DNA from: a bacterium
Lineage (GTDB): Bacteria; Cyanobacteriota; Vampirovibrionia; Gastranaerophilales; Gastranaerophilaceae
Direction: 5' to 3'
Length of the DNA stretch: 59,269 nt
Assembly: GCA_024408855.1 (NCBI GenBank)
Contig: JAKSUQ010000012.1
Location: 1 to 59,269 of the forward strand
This document shows, in pieces, positions 48,959 through 58,209 of this stretch. Position 1 is the first letter of the stretch, and each line of letters begins with the position of its first letter. The notes under the pieces are model-generated. The model worked only from the letters and a program-made list of their open reading frames with translations, was not told the origin of the DNA and did no database searches. A program made the position numbers and the translations under genes.

Positions 48959-50340
48959 CTTTTTTTGATTATTGCCACATTTTCTATGTGGTAAGTGTGC
49001 GGAAACATATCAAACGGCTGAATAAATTCGACTGTTGCACCTTTTTGAATTAGGTATTTCAGATCTCTTGCTAAGGTAGCCGGATTGCAGGATACATATA
49101 TAATTGTATCTTTTGTTAATTTAAGTATGTTTTCAAGACAATCCTCAGTACAGCCTTTTCTTGGCGGATCTATTATTGATATATCGAATTTACGGGTATT
49201 TGTCTTAATTTCTTTTTGGAAAAATTCGGAAGCATCCATATTGTTCACTTCAATATTTTTAATTCCGTTCTCTTCAATAATTTGGCTTGCTAAATCTGTT
49301 GATTGTTTGACTTCTTCAACGCATACAACTTTTTCCGCAACATCTGACATACATATTCCGAATGCTGAAATTCCCGCATATGCATCTAATAATGTCGGAG
49401 AAGAATAATTTTGTGAAATATAATTTTTAACAAAATTGAAAAGATTGTTTGCGCTGAACGGATTTACCTGAAAGAATGTTTCTGCACCGATTTTAAAAAT
49501 TTTATTGCAAAGTTTTTCTTCCACATATTTATCTCCTACAATATGCACAGTTTCTTTCCCTAAAATTAGGTTTGTTTTAGTGTTATTTAGATTTACTTCA
49601 ACTCCTGCAATATTATCGAGTTCGGAATAAATTTTATTTGCTAATTTTTTTACTTTATCCGAAATTGTCTTTGAATTTATAACCAAAACAACAAGGGCTT
49701 TTTGTGTATAATTTGAAATCCTTATCAAAACGTGTTTTAAATCTCCGGTATGTTTTTTTTCAATATAGCCGCTGACACCGCAATCTTTTGATGTTATTCG
49801 TATAAAATCAATGATTTTATCGCATAGTGCCGGCTGTATCGGACAATATTTTATATTTATAAGTTCATGAGAGGCTGGTTTGTAGTAACCGGCAATTAAT
49901 CTTTCCGAGTTTTTGGTCTGAGATATCGGATATTGCACTTTATGTCTAAATTCTTTTGTGGCTTGGCAAGGAATGACATTATTAATACAGGTTTTTTCCC
50001 CGCAAATATTTAATATTGTATCCTCAACCATTTGTTTTTTTAATTCGGGTTGATAATCATAATTAATATGCTGTAACTGGCAAGCTCCGCATACGCTTTG
50101 CATTGGACAAAATGGCTTAATTCGCATTCCTGACGGATTAATAATTTCTACAATCTCAGCTTTCGCAAAATTTTTATTTTTTTTGTTAATTCTGATTTTT
50201 ACTTTATCTTTAGGGCAAGCGTTTTCAACAAATACAACAAAGCCGTCAATTCTTGCAATTCCATAACCCAAATTTGATAATTTTTCTATTTCAACTATGG
50301 CTTCATTAGGAATTGAGGTGATTTTATTTATTTCACACAT
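48955..50340 (-). CDS. rlmD: 23S rRNA (uracil-5-)-methyltransferase, RlmD/RumA family
   Basis: A 461-residue RNA m5U methyltransferase. An N-terminal TRAM domain (about 10-68) precedes the 4Fe-4S cysteines Cys78, Cys84, Cys87 and Cys166. The SAM-binding domain has Asp-Ala-Tyr-Ala-Gly and Asp-Pro-Pro-Arg-Lys-Gly. The catalytic Cys is in Val-Ser-Cys-Asn-Pro-Ala-Thr near 413, and Glu of Glu-Asn-Val-Ala is at the end. RlmD versus RlmCD/TrmA-like target specificity cannot be settled by eye. It overlaps the upstream exonuclease gene by 13 bases. Confidence 0.9.
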   Translation of the reverse strand: MCEINKITSIPNEAIVEIEKLSNLGYGIARIDGFVVFVENACPKDKVKIRINKKNKNFAKAEIVEIINPSGMRIKPFCPMQSVCGACQLQHINYDYQPELKKQMVEDTILNICGEKTCINNVIPCQATKEFRHKVQYPISQTKNSERLIAGYYKPASHELINIKYCPIQPALCDKIIDFIRITSKDCGVSGYIEKKHTGDLKHVLIRISNYTQKALVVLVINSKTISDKVKKLANKIYSELDNIAGVEVNLNNTKTNLILGKETVHIVGDKYVEEKLCNKIFKIGAETFFQVNPFSANNLFNFVKNYISQNYSSPTLLDAYAGISAFGICMSDVAEKVVCVEEVKQSTDLASQIIEENGIKNIEVNNMDASEFFQKEIKTNTRKFDISIIDPPRKGCTEDCLENILKLTKDTIIYVSCNPATLARDLKYLIQKGATVEFIQPFDMFPHTYHIENVAIIKKS

Positions 50341-51248
50341 GGTTTGATAACCTGAATATTCCTTGTTTCGGAAAGTTCTTGTCTTGCATCACGAATGATT
50401 TGTTTGTATTCTTCAGAAAGGCTTAAACCGTTGCAAAGTCTGTCAATAAAACCGTTGTTCAGCTTTACGGCTTTTTCTAAAGCTCCGACATCTTCCAAAA
50501 CTTCTTTAACGTCATTAAATTCGTATCCGAAAGATTGCTTTGATTGATATACCATAACTTCGCCGGTTTCGGATTCGAGGGGTTCTCCGCCAAGCTCAAA
50601 GTACAATTTGAACACTGATTTTAAATCTTGTAATTCAGCTTGCATTGTAGCAATACTTTGTTGTATTCTCAAATATCTGTCAAACAAATAATCAACATTT
50701 TTCAGCTGTTTTTTCTGCCAATCTAATTTTTGCAAATAAAGTTTTTTCAATTTAGGGTATGCTAACGCAAGTCCCATAGTATCAGCCATCGCACGGTGAT
50801 GGTTTGTGAGTTCTACGTTAAATCTGCTTGTGAGAGTATCTAAACCGTGTGAATCAAGTTCAGGAGCTATTTCTTTAAACATTGCCTGAGAATCAATTCT
50901 CGGATTTTCAAACTTTTCTCCTAACACTCTTAACTTAGCTTCATTTAAAAAAGAATAGTCAAATATTACGTTATGAGCGACTATTGGATAATCCCCTATA
51001 AATTCCAAAATCTTTGGCAGGATTTTTTCTTCTGTTGGGGCATCTTCTACCATATCCTGTGTAATTCCGTGGATTGCGATTGAGGATTTCCTAATATGCT
51101 GCATTGGGTTTATTAAAGTTTGATATTCATCAACTATTTTGCCGTTTTCAAGCCTTACCGCGGCAAACTCAATTATACGTTCCCTTGTATAGTCTAAACC
51201 TGTTGTTTCAGTATCTAAAACTATTTCGATTTCTTTTTTTCTCGGCAT
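50328..51248 (-). CDS. DnaQ-like 3'-5' exonuclease
   Basis: A 306-residue protein with the DEDDh exonuclease fold: ExoI Leu-Asp-Thr-Glu-Thr-Thr-Gly-Leu near residues 10-18, ExoII His-Asn-Val-Ile-Phe-Asp-Tyr, ExoIII His-Arg-Ala-Met-Ala-Asp-Thr. This is the module of Pol III epsilon/PolC-type proofreaders. The C-terminal 130 residues are an unassigned helical extension, longer than in E. coli DnaQ. AAAGGA precedes the ATG. It is co-transcribed with rlmD. Confidence 0.9.
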   Translation of the reverse strand: MPRKKEIEIVLDTETTGLDYTRERIIEFAAVRLENGKIVDEYQTLINPMQHIRKSSIAIHGITQDMVEDAPTEEKILPKILEFIGDYPIVAHNVIFDYSFLNEAKLRVLGEKFENPRIDSQAMFKEIAPELDSHGLDTLTSRFNVELTNHHRAMADTMGLALAYPKLKKLYLQKLDWQKKQLKNVDYLFDRYLRIQQSIATMQAELQDLKSVFKLYFELGGEPLESETGEVMVYQSKQSFGYEFNDVKEVLEDVGALEKAVKLNNGFIDRLCNGLSLSEEYKQIIRDARQELSETRNIQVIKPCVK

Positions 51249-51387
51249 TTCTAATCCTTTATTAAAATATAATCAGTGCTTTATCCCTGCCAAGTTCATG
51301 ATAGCATAAACAAAAAAGATATGGTAATATGGGTAATGAATATGTTATAAATTTGAGTAATAACATATAAAAACAAGGAGATTGCTT

Positions 51388-51705
51388 ATGGTTATGGAAA
51401 TCAATTCTAATAATTTTAATAATGAAGTTGTAGAAAATGTCGGACTTACAGTAGTTGACTTTTTCGCCGATTGGTGCGGTCCATGCCGGAAAATGACTCC
51501 AATATTGGAAGAGGTTGAAGCAGAATTAGCCTCAAAAGTGAAATTCGCAAAAATTAATACTGATAACAATTTGGAAATGGCTAAAAAATATCAGGTAAGC
51601 GGACTTCCGACATTAATGATTTTTAAAAACGGTCAACCTGTTGAAAGGTTAGTAGGCTTAATGCCAAAGAGTTCTATAATTACAAATATTGAAAAACATC
51701 TTTAA
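51388..51705 (+). CDS. trxA: Thioredoxin
   Basis: A 105-residue thioredoxin, the general disulfide reductase of the cytoplasm. The active site is Trp-Cys-Gly-Pro-Cys with Cys30 and Cys33. The cis-Pro loop is Gly-Leu-Pro-Thr-Leu, and the C-terminal helix is present. AAGGAG (51375-51380) is seven bases before ATG 51388, so the upstream TTG 51382 is not used. It is followed by a bidirectional terminator. Confidence 0.96.
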   Translation: MVMEINSNNFNNEVVENVGLTVVDFFADWCGPCRKMTPILEEVEAELASKVKFAKINTDNNLEMAKKYQVSGLPTLMIFKNGQPVERLVGLMPKSSIITNIEKHL

Positions 51706-51727
51706 TTCTAAAGTTTTGTATAAAAAT

Positions 51728-51767
51728 AAAAACCGTAACTATTAAAAAATTAGCAGTTATGGTTTTT
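51728..51767. terminator. Bidirectional terminator between trxA and leuS
   Basis: AAAAACCGTAACT (51728-51740) pairs with AGTTATGGTTTTT (51755-51767) with one G-T pair around a 14-base loop. Outer A/T runs on both sides fit the convergent arrangement. Confidence 0.85.
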
Positions 51768-51802
51768 ATTTCTTATCGTAAATTGAGTCATCGAAAAAAT
51801 GA

Positions 51803-54286
51803 TTATTTCACAACAATGTTTACAAGTTTTTTCGGAACTACAATAACTTTTGCAATTGACTTACCGTCAGTAAATTCTTTGACTTTATCACTTCTTAGAG
51901 CTATGTTTTTTAAATCTTCCTCATTACAACTTTCATTAGCTTCAATTTTGTCTCGTACTTTTCCGTTAATTTGAACGACCAATGTTATTTTACTTGCTTT
52001 CGCAAGATTTTCGTCCCATTTGCACCATTCTTCCGAATGAATTGAAGTGTTATATCCAAGTTCATGCCAAATCTCTTCTGACAAATGTACAGTTACAGGT
52101 GCCATTAACTTTATTAGAGAAATGACGGCAAAACTAAATACATTTTTGTCTTCATTTGAAAATTCTGACTTTTTGCCAATCCACTCATAGATAGCGTTAG
52201 TAAGCTCACGATATTTAGAAATTACCGTATTAAACTGAAAATCATTCGCTATATCATTTGTAATTCCTTTTATTGCAATGTTTACAATTCTTACCAAGTC
52301 ATCATTTTCTCTTGTTAAGGGAAAACTCAACTGATAATCTTTATTTAAGAAATTCATATTTTCACTGACCAAACGCCAAACTCTGTTTAAAAATTTATAA
52401 CATCCTTCAACTCCGGCATCCGACCAGTCGAAATCTCTTGCCGGAGGAGAATCTGAAAGTATGAATAATCTTGCAGTATCTGCTCCGTAATTTTGGAATA
52501 TTTCATCCGGATCAACAGTATTGCCTTTTGACTTAGACATTTTAGCCCCGTCTTTTAAAACCATTCCTTGGGTTAGCAAGTTTTTGAATGGCTCATCAAA
52601 ATCAAGCAAACCTAAATCTTTCAATACTTTTGTGAAAAATCTTGAATAAAGTAAATGAAGAATGGCATGTTCTATTCCGCCGACATATTGATCAACCGGT
52701 AGCCAGTGATTTACTTTATTTTTATTGAAACATTCTTTATCATTTTTAGCATCTGCATATCTAAGATAATACCAACTTGAACAAATAAAGGTGTCCATTG
52801 TATCAGTTTCTCTGACCGCATGACCTCCGCATATCGGGCAAACGGTATCTTTAAAAGTTTTTGATGTAGTAATCGGAGATTTACCGACGACAGAGAAATC
52901 AACATCTGTCGGTAACATTACCGGTAAATTTTCTTCTTTTTCCGGCACAACTCCGCATTTTTCGCAATACATAACCGGAATTGGAGCGCCCCAATACCTT
53001 TGGCGCGAAATCAACCAATCTCTAAGTCTGTATTGAGTTTTAAACTCTCCAAAGCCTTCGTTAACCGCTTTTTGCGTAATGGCTTTTTTTGCTTCAGAAT
53101 TTTTCATGCCGTTAAATTCTGAGGAATTAACTAAAATTCCTTCTTCTGTGTATGCGTTATCCATTTCTGACAATTTAAGTTCTCTGTCGTTTGGAGATAT
53201 AACAATCTTTAACGGTAAATTATATTTTTTTGCAAATGCAAAATCTCTTTCGTCATGAGTAGGGACAGCCATTACTGCACCGGTACCGTATTCAACCAAT
53301 GCATAATCTGCAGTCCATAAAGGAAATTCTTCCCCATTGAACGGATTTATACAGTGGGTACCCAAAGGAACTCCGGTTTTAATTCTGTCAGTAGATAACC
53401 TTTCAATTTCTGTCATCTTTCTTGCATTAGCTCGGTATTCTTTTACGGATTTTTTGTTTTCTTCCGTGGTCAATTTTTCAATATCTTTATATTCAGGAGC
53501 AACAACAAGATAAGTAATTCCGTAAACAGTATCAGGTCTTGTTGTATAAACCGGCACTTCAACACCGTCAAGCTCTTTTACTTTAAATCTTAAAATCGCA
53601 CCTTCGGATTTGCCAATCCAATTAGACTGCATAGTCTTAACATTATCTCCCCATCCGTCTAATTTATCCAAATCATTCAATAATCTGTCGGCATAATCCG
53701 TAATTTTTAAGAACCATTGTGAAAGATATTTTTTCTCAACGGTACTATTGCATCTCCAGCATTTCCCGTCGATTACCTGTTCGTTTGCAAGAACAGTTCC
53801 GCATTTATCGCACCAATTTACGGCTGCTTCTTTTTTATAGGCCAATCCTTTTTTAAACATTTGCAGAAATAGCCATTGAGTCCACTTATAGTATTCCGGC
53901 TTGCAAGTTGTAACTTCTCTTTCCCAGTCATACGAAAGTCCGAGCATTTTGAGCTGCTGAGTCATATATGCAATATTTTCGTCAGTCCATTCTGCCGGAT
54001 TTGTACTATGTTGCATTGCTGCATTTTCGGCCGGTAAACCAAAACTGTCCCAACCGATAGGATGAAGAACATTGAATCCCTGCATCTTTTTAAATCTTGC
54101 TATAACATCCGTTATTGTATAATTTCTTACATGCCCCATATGTAGCTTACCCGACGGGTAAGGGAACATAGATAACGCAAAATATTTAGGCTTATTGCTT
54201 TCGTCGGGAGTGTAAAAAGTTTTTTCATCTTCCCATCTCTTTTGCCATTTTTTTTCTATTTCCTGTGGAAAATATCCTTGCTTCAT
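51803..54286 (-). CDS. leuS: Leucyl-tRNA synthetase
   Basis: Charges tRNA-Leu. The 827-residue class I enzyme has the HIGH-type motif His-Met-Gly-His-Val-Arg-Asn-Tyr near residue 50 and Lys-Met-Ser-Lys-Ser-Lys-Gly near 570. The CP1 editing domain with Thr-Arg-Pro-Asp-Thr-Val-Tyr-Gly lies near 235. Zinc-type Cys pairs (Cys-Asp-Lys-Cys; Cys-Trp-Arg-Cys) are near 160-180. The start is ATG 54286, with GGAGG five bases upstream; the longer frame to a TTG at 54301 adds five residues and is less likely. It lies 76 bases downstream of the decarboxylase gene on the same strand. Confidence 0.96.
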   Translation of the reverse strand: MKQGYFPQEIEKKWQKRWEDEKTFYTPDESNKPKYFALSMFPYPSGKLHMGHVRNYTITDVIARFKKMQGFNVLHPIGWDSFGLPAENAAMQHSTNPAEWTDENIAYMTQQLKMLGLSYDWEREVTTCKPEYYKWTQWLFLQMFKKGLAYKKEAAVNWCDKCGTVLANEQVIDGKCWRCNSTVEKKYLSQWFLKITDYADRLLNDLDKLDGWGDNVKTMQSNWIGKSEGAILRFKVKELDGVEVPVYTTRPDTVYGITYLVVAPEYKDIEKLTTEENKKSVKEYRANARKMTEIERLSTDRIKTGVPLGTHCINPFNGEEFPLWTADYALVEYGTGAVMAVPTHDERDFAFAKKYNLPLKIVISPNDRELKLSEMDNAYTEEGILVNSSEFNGMKNSEAKKAITQKAVNEGFGEFKTQYRLRDWLISRQRYWGAPIPVMYCEKCGVVPEKEENLPVMLPTDVDFSVVGKSPITTSKTFKDTVCPICGGHAVRETDTMDTFICSSWYYLRYADAKNDKECFNKNKVNHWLPVDQYVGGIEHAILHLLYSRFFTKVLKDLGLLDFDEPFKNLLTQGMVLKDGAKMSKSKGNTVDPDEIFQNYGADTARLFILSDSPPARDFDWSDAGVEGCYKFLNRVWRLVSENMNFLNKDYQLSFPLTRENDDLVRIVNIAIKGITNDIANDFQFNTVISKYRELTNAIYEWIGKKSEFSNEDKNVFSFAVISLIKLMAPVTVHLSEEIWHELGYNTSIHSEEWCKWDENLAKASKITLVVQINGKVRDKIEANESCNEEDLKNIALRSDKVKEFTDGKSIAKVIVVPKKLVNIVVK

Positions 54287-54362
54287 TATGCCCTCCAACA
54301 ATTAGTTCAGTTATATCTTATCACAAATATAATATCAGAGCATTAATAGCAATAAAGTGTTG

Positions 54363-55808
54363 TTATTTATTTTTAACAACTTCAAGTGAATTATAATCGT
54401 TTAAATATGGCAAATGTTCTTCTGTAATTAGTTCACCCGGTAATAATATGGAGATTCCGGGCGGACATTCAGCAATGACTTCTGCCGAAATTCTTCCGAT
54501 AGACTGCTCCTTTGATACAATTTCTTTATCCGCATAATATGCATCTCTTAAGCTCATGATAATTTTAGGAGCTATCATTGGCATATGTTTTCGATTTTCC
54601 AAATAACAAATATCAGTGTAATTTGTTTTGGCGATTTTTTCCAAAGAATCTGCCAAATATTTAAAATCGGAATGTTTATTCCCTAAATTACACAAAATTA
54701 AGACTCCGATATCGGATGCTGATTCGACTTCTATTCCAAAGTCAATTTCCAATATTGATTCAAGGCGTTTTCCCGAAAGCCCGTCAATTTTGATAAAGAC
54801 TTTTGTAACATCTGTCATATACCCAAAACCAGTTTTAAGTTGATGAAGATTAGGGATATTATCCAACCTTTCTCTTAAATATTTTGCGTTTTTAATGGTT
54901 CTTGCAAGCAAAGCCTGTCCGGATTTTGATTGCAGAACTGCTCTTGAAGCATCAAGGCTTGCCAAAAGTAATAATGATGGACTTGTTGTATGTAAAAGTT
55001 TAAGAGCTTTTTCAACTGCATCTGCATCAACAATTGAATCTTTTGCAATATGCAGCATAGAACTTTGACTCATACTGCCACCGGTTTTATGCAAGGAATG
55101 TACAACCACATCAGCACCTAATTTTAATGCGGTTTCAGGTAATTTTCGGTTAAAATTCCATAAGCAACCGTGTGCTTCATCAACAACTAACGGCACATTA
55201 TATTTCTTACAAACTTTGCTTATGGATTTAACATCTGATACAACGCCTTCATAAGTCGGATTTGTAATCCATACTAAACCTACATTATCATTTGCTTGTA
55301 ATGTTTTTTCAATATCTTCAGCATTAATGCTTCCCCAAATTGACCAATCTTCGATTCTTGACGGGCAAATCCATATTGGTTCCGCGCCGGATATCATTAA
55401 ACCTGTTAAAGCTGATCTGTGGCAGTTTCTGTTAATTATAACTTTTTGTCCGGCTTTGGTTAATGCCATTCCGACAGCCAAATTGCCTGCTGTGGAACCG
55501 TTCAAAAGAAAAAATGTTTTCTCGGAACCAAAAGCCTGTGAAGCAAGTTCTTGTGCTTCTTTAATAGGACCTGTTGCGGGGTGCAATGTTCCTAAGTTGT
55601 CAAACTCGTCCGTAGTGTCAAGATTAAGAACTTTTTCTCCGATAAGTTTCTTAAAATCTTTATAAATAGCTCTGCCTTTTGTATGTCCGGGTATATGAAA
55701 TTGATATGTAGGATTTTCGGATGCATTTCTTAGAGCTTCAACAATAGGTGCGGAAACTTTTAACAATTCGCTTTCGCTTGTATTATCAATTAATTTTATG
55801 TCTTTCAT
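54363..55808 (-). CDS. Orn/Lys/Arg decarboxylase family PLP enzyme
   Basis: A 481-residue fold-type I PLP enzyme of the basic amino acid decarboxylase family. His-Ile-Pro-Gly-His-Thr-Lys-Gly is at 38-45, Asp-Glu-Ala-His at 210-213, and the PLP Lys at 241 in His-Ser-Leu-His-Lys-Thr. This is the short type found in Gram-positives and Cyanobacteria, acting on lysine, arginine or ornithine to give cadaverine, agmatine or putrescine. Substrate cannot be told by eye. No neighbouring speB-type gene is present. An AAGGAA lies 12 bases upstream of the ATG. Confidence 0.92.
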   Translation of the reverse strand: MKDIKLIDNTSESELLKVSAPIVEALRNASENPTYQFHIPGHTKGRAIYKDFKKLIGEKVLNLDTTDEFDNLGTLHPATGPIKEAQELASQAFGSEKTFFLLNGSTAGNLAVGMALTKAGQKVIINRNCHRSALTGLMISGAEPIWICPSRIEDWSIWGSINAEDIEKTLQANDNVGLVWITNPTYEGVVSDVKSISKVCKKYNVPLVVDEAHGCLWNFNRKLPETALKLGADVVVHSLHKTGGSMSQSSMLHIAKDSIVDADAVEKALKLLHTTSPSLLLLASLDASRAVLQSKSGQALLARTIKNAKYLRERLDNIPNLHQLKTGFGYMTDVTKVFIKIDGLSGKRLESILEIDFGIEVESASDIGVLILCNLGNKHSDFKYLADSLEKIAKTNYTDICYLENRKHMPMIAPKIIMSLRDAYYADKEIVSKEQSIGRISAEVIAECPPGISILLPGELITEEHLPYLNDYNSLEVVKNK

Positions 55809-55900
55809 CCGATATTATTTCCTTACAAACAATCAATGTATATAATACATTAAAATTTTTTTTTTTGCTATAAAAATTTGAGATTTCCCCTCAACGACAG

Positions 55901-55928
55901 TTGACTTTTTTAATAAGATAATTAAATA
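55901..55928 (+). promoter_or_regulatory. Probable promoter of the J-protein gene
   Basis: TTGACT (55901-55906) is a good -35. TAAATA (55923-55928) is a weak -10 sixteen bases later, followed by six bases and ATG 55935. With no SD, another leaderless start is possible but less certain. Confidence 0.4.
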
Positions 55929-55934
55929 TTCATT

Positions 55935-56936
55935 ATGCTTAAAGATTATTACAAAATATTAGGTATAACCGAGTCCGAAACCTCCGAAGAAATTAAAAGA
56001 GCTTATAGAAGGCTTGCAAGACAATGGCATCCTGACGTAGCCGGAAATTCGAAAAATGCACTCGATAAATTTAAAGAAATTAATGAGGCATATCAAATTC
56101 TTTCCGATAAAATTAAACGGGAAGAATATGACAGAGCGAGAATGTTTTATTCATATGCAAAACAAAACTCTCAATATAATACACAAGGAGAAAAGCATTC
56201 AACTTACGATAATTCATTTAATGAAAAAAAATCAAATTTTAAATTTAAAAATTTTTCTTTTAATTGGGAAAATTTTATATATAAAAATACTCAAAAACAG
56301 TCAGATAAAGAGGTGAAATTACCGATAAATGGCAAAGATGTCAATACTGAAATTGAAATTTCTTTGTCGGAATCTATTGAGGGTGTTACAAAAATAATTA
56401 ATCTTCTGCAAACAGGGACTTGTCCTAAATGTAACGGAAGAAAGTTTGTGAATGGCAGTATTTGCCCATATTGCAGCGGAAAAGGTAAATATACCGCTTA
56501 TAAAAAATTTACGGTAAAAATTCCTGCCGGAATTAAAAACAACTCTAAAATTCGTTTGGCAAAAGAGGGTGAAGTCGGTGTTAATGGCGGACTAAACGGT
56601 GATTTGTATATAACGGTTAAAATTAGACAGGAAGATAAGTACCACACAGAGGGACTTAATGTATTCCAAACGGTACCGATATCTCCCTCAAAAGCAGTCT
56701 TAGGCGGTGAAATTAAAATTTCATCTTTGAACGGTGAATATAAGGTCAAGATTGCACCAAAAACGCAGAATGGACAAAAAATAAGACTTTCAGGATGCGG
56801 AATAGTGCAAAATAACAAAGTTGGTGATATGATAATTACTGTCGAGATAAAAATTCCTAAAAATCTAACAAATGAGGAATTGGATTTGTATAGAAAATTA
56901 GAGCAAATCTCGTCGGAAAATATCAGAGAATACTAA
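55935..56936 (+). CDS. DnaJ-family co-chaperone with a reduced zinc motif
   Basis: A 333-residue J-protein. The J-domain at 4-66 contains His-Pro-Asp and Asn-Glu-Ala-Tyr. A central short zinc segment has only two Cys-x2-Cys motifs (Cys-Pro-Lys-Cys-Asn-Gly ... Cys-Pro-Tyr-Cys-Ser-Gly, about 162-183) where DnaJ has four. The C-terminal peptide-binding beta domains follow (Val-Lys-Ile-Pro-Ala-Gly-Ile). It would stimulate a DnaK ATPase and deliver clients. The reduced zinc motif is intermediate between DnaJ and CbpA. No grpE or dnaK is next to it. Confidence 0.9.
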   Translation: MLKDYYKILGITESETSEEIKRAYRRLARQWHPDVAGNSKNALDKFKEINEAYQILSDKIKREEYDRARMFYSYAKQNSQYNTQGEKHSTYDNSFNEKKSNFKFKNFSFNWENFIYKNTQKQSDKEVKLPINGKDVNTEIEISLSESIEGVTKIINLLQTGTCPKCNGRKFVNGSICPYCSGKGKYTAYKKFTVKIPAGIKNNSKIRLAKEGEVGVNGGLNGDLYITVKIRQEDKYHTEGLNVFQTVPISPSKAVLGGEIKISSLNGEYKVKIAPKTQNGQKIRLSGCGIVQNNKVGDMIITVEIKIPKNLTNEELDLYRKLEQISSENIREY

Positions 56937-56940
56937 TACA

Positions 56941-57603
56941 ATGAATAAAATTAAAATTAAAGAAATTTTTGCTTCTGTACAAGGTGAGGGACCTTTTGTC
57001 GGATATAAGCAACTTTTTATAAGATTTTGCGGATGCAATTTGAATTGTGAATATTGTGATACAGATTATGATGATACAAATTGTAAGGAATATTCGATTG
57101 AGGAACTGCTCGAAATAATCAGTAAAAATTCAGATTGTCATTCTATATCGTTGACAGGCGGAGAACCACTCCTGCATACGGAATTTCTAAAAGAGTTTTT
57201 GCCCAAAACACAAATGCCAATTTACCTTGAAACGAATGCAACATTGTATGACAGATTGCCGTTAATAATTGATTATGTTGATTATGTGGCTTGTGATATT
57301 AAACTTCCGAGTTCAACAAAAAACAAGGATTTGTTTGATGTTCATGATAAGTTTTTTAATGTTGCTTCGAAAAAGATGTTTGCAAAAATCGTATTTGACA
57401 ATAATATAACTGATGAAGAAATTGTTAAATCTGTGATTTTGGGTAAAAAATATAATATTGAACTAATATTACAGCCCAAAAATGGTAAAAATATCCTAAC
57501 AACGGATATTGATTTTGCACAAGAAGTTTTGAGTAGATTTTTGTCAATGTACAAAAAGGTACGTTTGATACCACAAGTTCACAAATATTTGAATGTTAGA
57601 TGA
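56941..57603 (+). CDS. queE: 7-carboxy-7-deazaguanine synthase (radical SAM)
   Basis: Makes 7-carboxy-7-deazaguanine from carboxytetrahydropterin in queuosine synthesis. The 220-residue protein has Cys32-x3-Cys36-x2-Cys39 (Gly-Cys-Asn-Leu-Asn-Cys-Glu-Tyr-Cys-Asp), Gln-Gly-Glu-Gly at 14-17 and Gly-Gly-Glu-Pro-Leu. It lies four bases after the J-protein gene and is probably co-transcribed with it. queA is also present, at 36577. Confidence 0.94.
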   Translation: MNKIKIKEIFASVQGEGPFVGYKQLFIRFCGCNLNCEYCDTDYDDTNCKEYSIEELLEIISKNSDCHSISLTGGEPLLHTEFLKEFLPKTQMPIYLETNATLYDRLPLIIDYVDYVACDIKLPSSTKNKDLFDVHDKFFNVASKKMFAKIVFDNNITDEEIVKSVILGKKYNIELILQPKNGKNILTTDIDFAQEVLSRFLSMYKKVRLIPQVHKYLNVR

Positions 57604-57655
57604 GTATCAATATGAAATAACATTTTTGTATTAAAAATATAGCCAATCGTCCAAG

Positions 57656-57684
57656 TTGACTTTTAATGGACTAATCTATATGAT
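57656..57684 (+). promoter_or_regulatory. Near-consensus promoter upstream of the XRE 3' end, plus strand
   Basis: TTGACT (57656-57661), 17 bases, TATGAT (57679-57684). It points into the 57690-57800 gap and then antisense to the 57818 regulator. A perfect inverted repeat TAACAATTT/AAATTGTTA lies at 57733-57759. Its transcript is unknown; see the small ORF at 57798. Confidence 0.45.
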
Positions 57685-57797
57685 GTCTTTATCTTAATAG
57701 TTGATACAAGGAAAGAGAAATATTGATAAATTTAACAATTTAGAATTTTAAAATTGTTATAAACTTATATTTTCATAATTTTGAAAGGAAATATTCT

Positions 57798-57944
57798 GTG
57801 AACAAAGAGTTTCGCCCTCAATGCAAAGGAGTTTTTAGGGCTTCATACAAGTATGCAATATTATTGTTATCGTTTAGTGCATCTATGATTTCTTGTTTCA
57901 TATCTTTGTACGAAAGTTCTCTATTAAATATAAACAGTTCATAA
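57798..57944 (+). CDS. Possible small hydrophobic ORF antisense to the XRE regulator (48 aa)
   Basis: A GTG-started frame is preceded by AAAGGA eight bases upstream and by the 57656 promoter. The predicted peptide begins Met-Asn-Lys-Glu-Phe-Arg-Pro-Gln and has one hydrophobic stretch (Tyr-Ala-Ile-Leu-Leu-Leu-Ser-Phe). It runs opposite to the end of the XRE gene, so it may be chance. The promoter, SD and single hydrophobic segment together justify listing it at low confidence; type I toxin-like peptides look like this, but no family match is claimed. Confidence 0.2.
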   Translation: MNKEFRPQCKGVFRASYKYAILLLSFSASMISCFISLYESSLLNINSS

Positions 57945-58129
57945 ATTTCTACACTAAGAGCATTTGCTATTGCGCAAAGAGTTTCCGGTGTAGGATAGTT
58001 GTTTCCGCTTTCGATTCTGCTGATACTTTTTTGAGCAATTCCAACTAACTCGGCAAAATGTTCTTGGGTTAATTTCCGTTGTTTCCGTATAGTTTGAATT
58101 CTTGTTCCTAACTGTTTTTTTAAATTCAT
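57818..58129 (-). CDS. XRE-family transcriptional regulator (103 aa)
   Basis: A 103-residue Cro/CI-type HTH protein: Leu-Thr-Gln-Glu-His-Phe-Ala-Glu-Leu-Val-Gly (HTH helix 2), Gln-Lys-Ser-Ile-Ser-Arg-Ile-Glu-Ser-Gly (recognition), Pro-Thr-Pro-Glu-Thr-Leu. The C-terminal part is a short helical tail, perhaps for dimerisation. The start is ATG 58129, five bases after AAGGAG; the GTG at 58135 lies too close to the SD. Its promoter faces that of the 58297 glycosyltransferase. It may regulate itself and that gene through ACTTGTTA sites between them. Confidence 0.88.
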   Translation of the reverse strand: MNLKKQLGTRIQTIRKQRKLTQEHFAELVGIAQKSISRIESGNNYPTPETLCAIANALSVEIYELFIFNRELSYKDMKQEIIDALNDNNNIAYLYEALKTPLH

Positions 58130-58158
58130 AGGCACTCCTTAATTTAAAATTATCACGC

Positions 58159-58188
58159 AGAATAACCACAGAATTAACCCACTATCAA
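58159..58188 (-). promoter_or_regulatory. Promoter of the XRE regulator
   Basis: On the minus strand: -35 TTGATA (58183-58188), 18 bases, -10 TATTCT (58159-58164). It places the RNA start near 58152, upstream of the AAGGAG. Confidence 0.55.
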
Positions 58189-58209
58189 GGTATAAATATA
58201 AGATAATAT

